A stretch of DNA of 64,000 nt from Streptomyces rimosus. Lineage in GTDB: Bacteria; Actinomycetota; Actinomycetes; Streptomycetales; Streptomycetaceae. Both the position numbers and the translations under genes were made by a program. The notes under the pieces are model-generated. The model saw nothing but the letters and a program-made list of their open reading frames with translations, was not told the DNA's origin and did not search any database. The stretch's first letter is position 1, and every line of letters starts with the position of its first letter. Below, in pieces: positions 61,704 to 64,000 of this stretch. The stretch is from contig NZ_CP023688.1 in assembly GCF_008704655.1 (NCBI RefSeq), positions 3,596,001 to 3,660,000 on the forward strand. Reading direction: 5' to 3'.

Positions 61704-62485
61704 CCGCCGCGGCCCTGCGCGCCCTGCACCACGGCCGGGCGGCGGACGATCCGCTCGTGCTGCCCGGTCCGTGGGACGCCGAGAGCGCGCGGATCTTCGC
61801 GGCGGCCGGTTTCCCGGCCCTGGCCACGCCGAGCGCGGGGGTGTCGGCGGCACTCGGGTACGCGGACGGCAGCACGCCGCCGGACGAGATGTTCGCGGCG
61901 GTCGCCCGGATCGTACGGGCGGTGGAGGTGCCGGTCACGGCCGATCTGGAGGCCGGGTACGGGCTGCCCGCGAAGGAGCTGGTGGAGCGCATCGCCGCTG
62001 CCGGGGCGGTGGGCTGCAACATCGAGGACAGTGATCACCGCAGCGGGGCGCTCACGGATGCCGGTCGGCAGGCGGACCGGCTGGCGGAGATCCGGGCGGC
62101 GGCCGGGGACGAGCTGGTGATCAACGCTCGTATTGATGTGTTCCTGCCCGGGAGGTGCGGTTCCGGCGGTACGGATGGTGCCGGTGGTACGGAGGATTCC
62201 GGCGCTACGGACCTCGCCGTACAGGTGGAGGAGGCGGTGCGGCGCGGGCTGCGGTACGCCGCCGCGGGCGCCGACTGCGTCTATCCGATCCTCGCGCCGC
62301 CGCACGTCCTGCGGGAACTGGCGGACCGGATCGGGCTGCCGGTCAACGCCCTCGCCGTACCGGGCGGCCCGCCCCCGCGCGAACTGGGCGTGGCGGGCGC
62401 GTCCCGGGTCACCTTCGGGGGCGGGCTGCACGGGCGGGCGATGGGGGCGGTGCGGGCGATGGCTGAGGAGTTGCGTACGGGCTGA
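61700..62485 (+). CDS. isocitrate lyase/PEP mutase family protein
   Basis: This 261-residue TIM-barrel enzyme has PGPWDAESARIFAAAGFPAL, TADLEAGYG (metal-binding) and the NIEDSDH block in place of the longer active-site loop. Homologues act as oxaloacetate decarboxylases or 2,3-dimethylmalate-type lyases. A low-complexity Gly/Thr/Asp insertion (~155-170) sits within it. GTG 61700 is coupled to the AhpD-like pair. It ends at a 19-base tandem duplication. Confidence 0.88.
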   Translation: MTAAALRALHHGRAADDPLVLPGPWDAESARIFAAAGFPALATPSAGVSAALGYADGSTPPDEMFAAVARIVRAVEVPVTADLEAGYGLPAKELVERIAAAGAVGCNIEDSDHRSGALTDAGRQADRLAEIRAAAGDELVINARIDVFLPGRCGSGGTDGAGGTEDSGATDLAVQVEEAVRRGLRYAAAGADCVYPILAPPHVLRELADRIGLPVNALAVPGGPPPRELGVAGASRVTFGGGLHGRAMGAVRAMAEELRTG

Positions 62486-62499
62486 GGAGTTGCGTACGG
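62462..62499. repeat. 19-base tandem duplication across a stop codon
   Basis: GCTGAGGAGTTGCGTACGG occurs twice in a row (62462-62480 and 62481-62499). The TGA stop of the PEP-mutase-like gene lies at the start of the second copy. A recent slippage event is likely. Confidence 0.85.
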
Positions 62500-62532
62500 G
62501 CTGACGGCCGGGCCGTAATGGCCCGGCCGGAA

Positions 62533-63276
62533 TCACTTCCCTTCTTCCCGCTCCCCGACGATCTTGGCCAGCGCCGCGGTGATGTCGGCCTCGGTCGCCG
62601 CCTTGGTGATACCGAGGCCGCTCAGCACTCCCTCGCCGTCCTCCAGTTCCAGCAGCGCCAGCAGAATGTGCTCGGTGCCGACGTAGTTGTGGCCCAGGCG
62701 CAGCGCCTCGCGGAAGGTGAGTTCCAGCGCCTTCTTCGCCTGCGCGTCGAACGGGATCAGCGCGGGCATCTTCGCCGCCGCGGGCGGCAGCGACTCGGTC
62801 ACGCGCTGCCGTACGGCGTCCAGCGTCACGCCCTGCGCCACGATCGCCCGCGCCGCGAGGCCGTCCGGCTCGGCCAGCAGGCCGAGCACCAGGTGGTGGG
62901 TGCCGATCTGGTCGTTGCTCGCGGCGTGGGCCTCGTTCTGCGAGGTCACCACCACGTTGCGGGCGCGCTCGGTGTAACGGCCGAAGCCCTGGCTGGGGTC
63001 GAGGTCCGACGCCTCACCGGGCGCCTTGGGCACGAACCGCTTCTGGGCCGCCTGCTTGGTGACGCCCATGCTCTTGCCGATGTCCGTCCAGGAGGCGCCC
63101 GAGCGGCGGGCCTGGTCCACGAAGTGGCCGATCAGGTGATCGGCGATCTCACCGAGGTGCTCGGCGGCGAGTACCGCGTCGGTGAGCTGGTCCAGCGCGT
63201 CCGTATGGACCTTCTTGATGGTCTCGATCAGTTCGTCGAGGCGGATGGGCGGAGTACTGCGGGTGGGTTCCGTCAT
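62533..63276 (-). CDS. ClpN-domain protein with an N-terminal helix-turn-helix
   Basis: This 247-residue protein lacks AAA modules. Residues ~1-85 contain an HTH (RRSGASWTDIGKSMGVTKQAAQKRFV). Residues ~95-240 hold two ClpN-type repeats (FGRYTERARNVVVTSQNEA, DQIGTHHLVLGLLAEP; then FDAQAKKALELTFREALRLGHNYVGTEHILLALL) as in ClpC and ClpA. It may couple DNA binding to ClpC1 or substrate binding. Two perfect palindromes lie directly before its start, consistent with autoregulation. Confidence 0.8.
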   Translation of the reverse strand: MTEPTRSTPPIRLDELIETIKKVHTDALDQLTDAVLAAEHLGEIADHLIGHFVDQARRSGASWTDIGKSMGVTKQAAQKRFVPKAPGEASDLDPSQGFGRYTERARNVVVTSQNEAHAASNDQIGTHHLVLGLLAEPDGLAARAIVAQGVTLDAVRQRVTESLPPAAAKMPALIPFDAQAKKALELTFREALRLGHNYVGTEHILLALLELEDGEGVLSGLGITKAATEADITAALAKIVGEREEGK

Positions 63277-63277
63277 G

Positions 63278-63324
63278 CGTCAACCGTAAGTTGACGATGC
63301 TCGACCGTCAACCCCTGGTTGACG
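63278..63324. promoter_or_regulatory. twin CGTCAAC-N5-GTTGACG operators
   Basis: CGTCAAC-CGTAA-GTTGACG (63278-63296) and CGTCAAC-CCCTG-GTTGACG (63306-63324) are perfect inverted repeats with 5-base spacers, 28 bases apart, directly before the HTH-ClpN gene start. The arms match those of the MarR operators at 25328-25393. Confidence 0.85.
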
Positions 63325-63338
63325 ATCTCTGGCTTTAC

Positions 63339-63354
63339 TAGAGCAGCTGCTCTA
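63339..63354. promoter_or_regulatory. 16-base perfect palindrome TAGAGCAGCTGCTCTA
   Basis: This palindrome lies 12 bases before the TetR start at 63366, a usual position for a TetR self-repression site. It differs from the CGTCAAC operators next to it. Confidence 0.75.
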
Positions 63355-63365
63355 CTATTGCGACG

Positions 63366-64000
63366 ATGCGTACCGTCAACTCCGAAGAGCACGCCCGCAA
63401 ACGGGCCCACATCCTGCGCGCCGCGGCCGGGGAGTTCGCCGCGCACGGCGTGGACGGCACGTCCACCGCCCGTATCTGCCGCGCCGCCGGAATCGGATCC
63501 GGCACGCTCTTCCACTACTTCGCCACCAAGCGCGACATCTTCCACGCCCTGTTCGGCGACGATGTGCCGCGCAACGCCGAAGCGTGCGCCCGCGCACTCG
63601 CCGCGGAGCGGCCGGACGACGGCCTCGACCTCCTGCTGGACCACCTGCTCGCCGACCTCGCCGACCCACTGGTGCCGGGCCTGGCCGCCGCGGCCGTCTT
63701 CCAGGCCAACCGGGACGAGGAGTTCGCCCGGATGGTCCTCACCGACAGCGCGCAGATACGGACCGCCCTGACCACCCTGACCACGCGGCTCGCCGCGGCA
63801 GGGCGGCAGCTCGCCTTCCCTCCCGAACGGGCCGCCGGCTGGATCCAGAGCCTGATCGACGGCGCCTATCTCACGGCCGGCGAACCGGACTTCGACCCCG
63901 AGGCGCACGCCGCCGAACTACGGCAGATCGTCGCCTGGCTGACCGGCCGGGACCGGTACGGCGCGCCTGCGCAACCCGCCGACGGGCCCGCCCCGTCACA
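63366..64000 (+). CDS. TetR family regulator (partial, open at window end)
   Basis: The frame from ATG 63366 stays open to the last base, giving at least 211 residues. The HTH is at ~10-58 (AHILRAAAGEFAAHGVDGTSTARICRAAGIGSGTLFHYFATKRDIFHALF). A helical ligand domain follows. Divergent from the HTH-ClpN gene. The 16-base palindrome before its start is its probable operator. The C-terminal end is outside the window. Confidence 0.88.
   Translation, partial: MRTVNSEEHARKRAHILRAAAGEFAAHGVDGTSTARICRAAGIGSGTLFHYFATKRDIFHALFGDDVPRNAEACARALAAERPDDGLDLLLDHLLADLADPLVPGLAAAAVFQANRDEEFARMVLTDSAQIRTALTTLTTRLAAAGRQLAFPPERAAGWIQSLIDGAYLTAGEPDFDPEAHAAELRQIVAWLTGRDRYGAPAQPADGPAPS

Overview
This 64 kb window is chromosomal DNA of a Streptomyces or close relative. 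The evidence is the very high G+C, a strong G/C bias at third codon positions, frequent GTG starts, many 1-8 base start/stop overlaps, numerous TetR/MarR/GntR/AraC/MerR regulators, and the neighbourhood itself (BMP-type nucleoside ABC importer, sialic-acid-like wall polymer genes, sdhCDAB, a mycosin/WXG locus, trpS, glyA). I found no rRNA, tRNA, insertion sequence, prophage or CRISPR array.

Layout. 1-3026: leftward importer operon (bmpA-like lipoprotein, tandem-repeat leader, double ABC ATPase, partial permease). 3027-3757: non-coding, with a 65-base inverted repeat. 3758-4993: M20 amidohydrolase. 5109-13858: nonulosonic-acid (sialic acid/Kdn-like) polymer cluster. Leftward are a sialyltransferase-like enzyme, a NeuB synthase, a NeuA-phosphatase fusion and a DUF6716-type protein; rightward are a GT2 glycosyltransferase, a polysialyltransferase-family protein and an O-acyltransferase. 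13897-18624: TetR/flavin monooxygenase pair with twin operators, a SnoaL-like protein, and a divergent MFS/AraC pair. 18545-21403: gluconate permease, gluconokinase and a GntR regulator. 21529-23538: structured leader and four secreted proteins, three of them paralogues that end in cysteine, around a beta-rich 225-residue protein; this is the least explained unit in the window. 23615-25870: thiamine-diphosphate decarboxylase and divergent MarR with twin operators. 25889-31400: small CxxC protein, L,D-transpeptidase, ECF sigma factor with a coupled membrane protein, GH20 hexosaminidase.

31643-39831: OHCU-decarboxylase-like protein, sdhCDAB, a truncated regulator carrying a TTA codon, MerR/hydrolase pair, TetR regulator, FBP zinc-finger protein. 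39889-43076: small type VII-like locus (mycosin with Glu in place of the catalytic Asp, a WXG/PPE-like protein with Pro/Gly tail, a 103-residue WXG100-like protein). 43645-45283: small membrane protein and D,D-carboxypeptidase. 45382-50513: YihY/BrkB protein and a four-gene decaprenyl-phosphoribose/arabinose-type set (UbiA prenyltransferase, PAP2 phosphatase, DprE1- and DprE2-like enzymes). 50536-56604: 2'-5' RNA ligase-like protein, trpS, P450, glyA behind a probable ZTP riboswitch, rocD. 56628-58290: ATP-grasp enzyme with a small lipoprotein ending in RGGFG...GG, resembling E. coli YgiC/YgiB. 58409-64000: DMT-like membrane protein, MocR regulator with two AhpD-like genes and a PEP-mutase-like gene, and an HTH-ClpN protein divergent from a partial TetR gene across a set of perfect palindromes.

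Envelope building is the recurring theme: wall glycopolymer synthesis, a lipid-linked pentose pathway, peptidoglycan enzymes, lipoproteins, a mycosin locus and small secreted cysteine-containing proteins. Family calls come from reading the translated sequence and recognised motifs; no database search was run.
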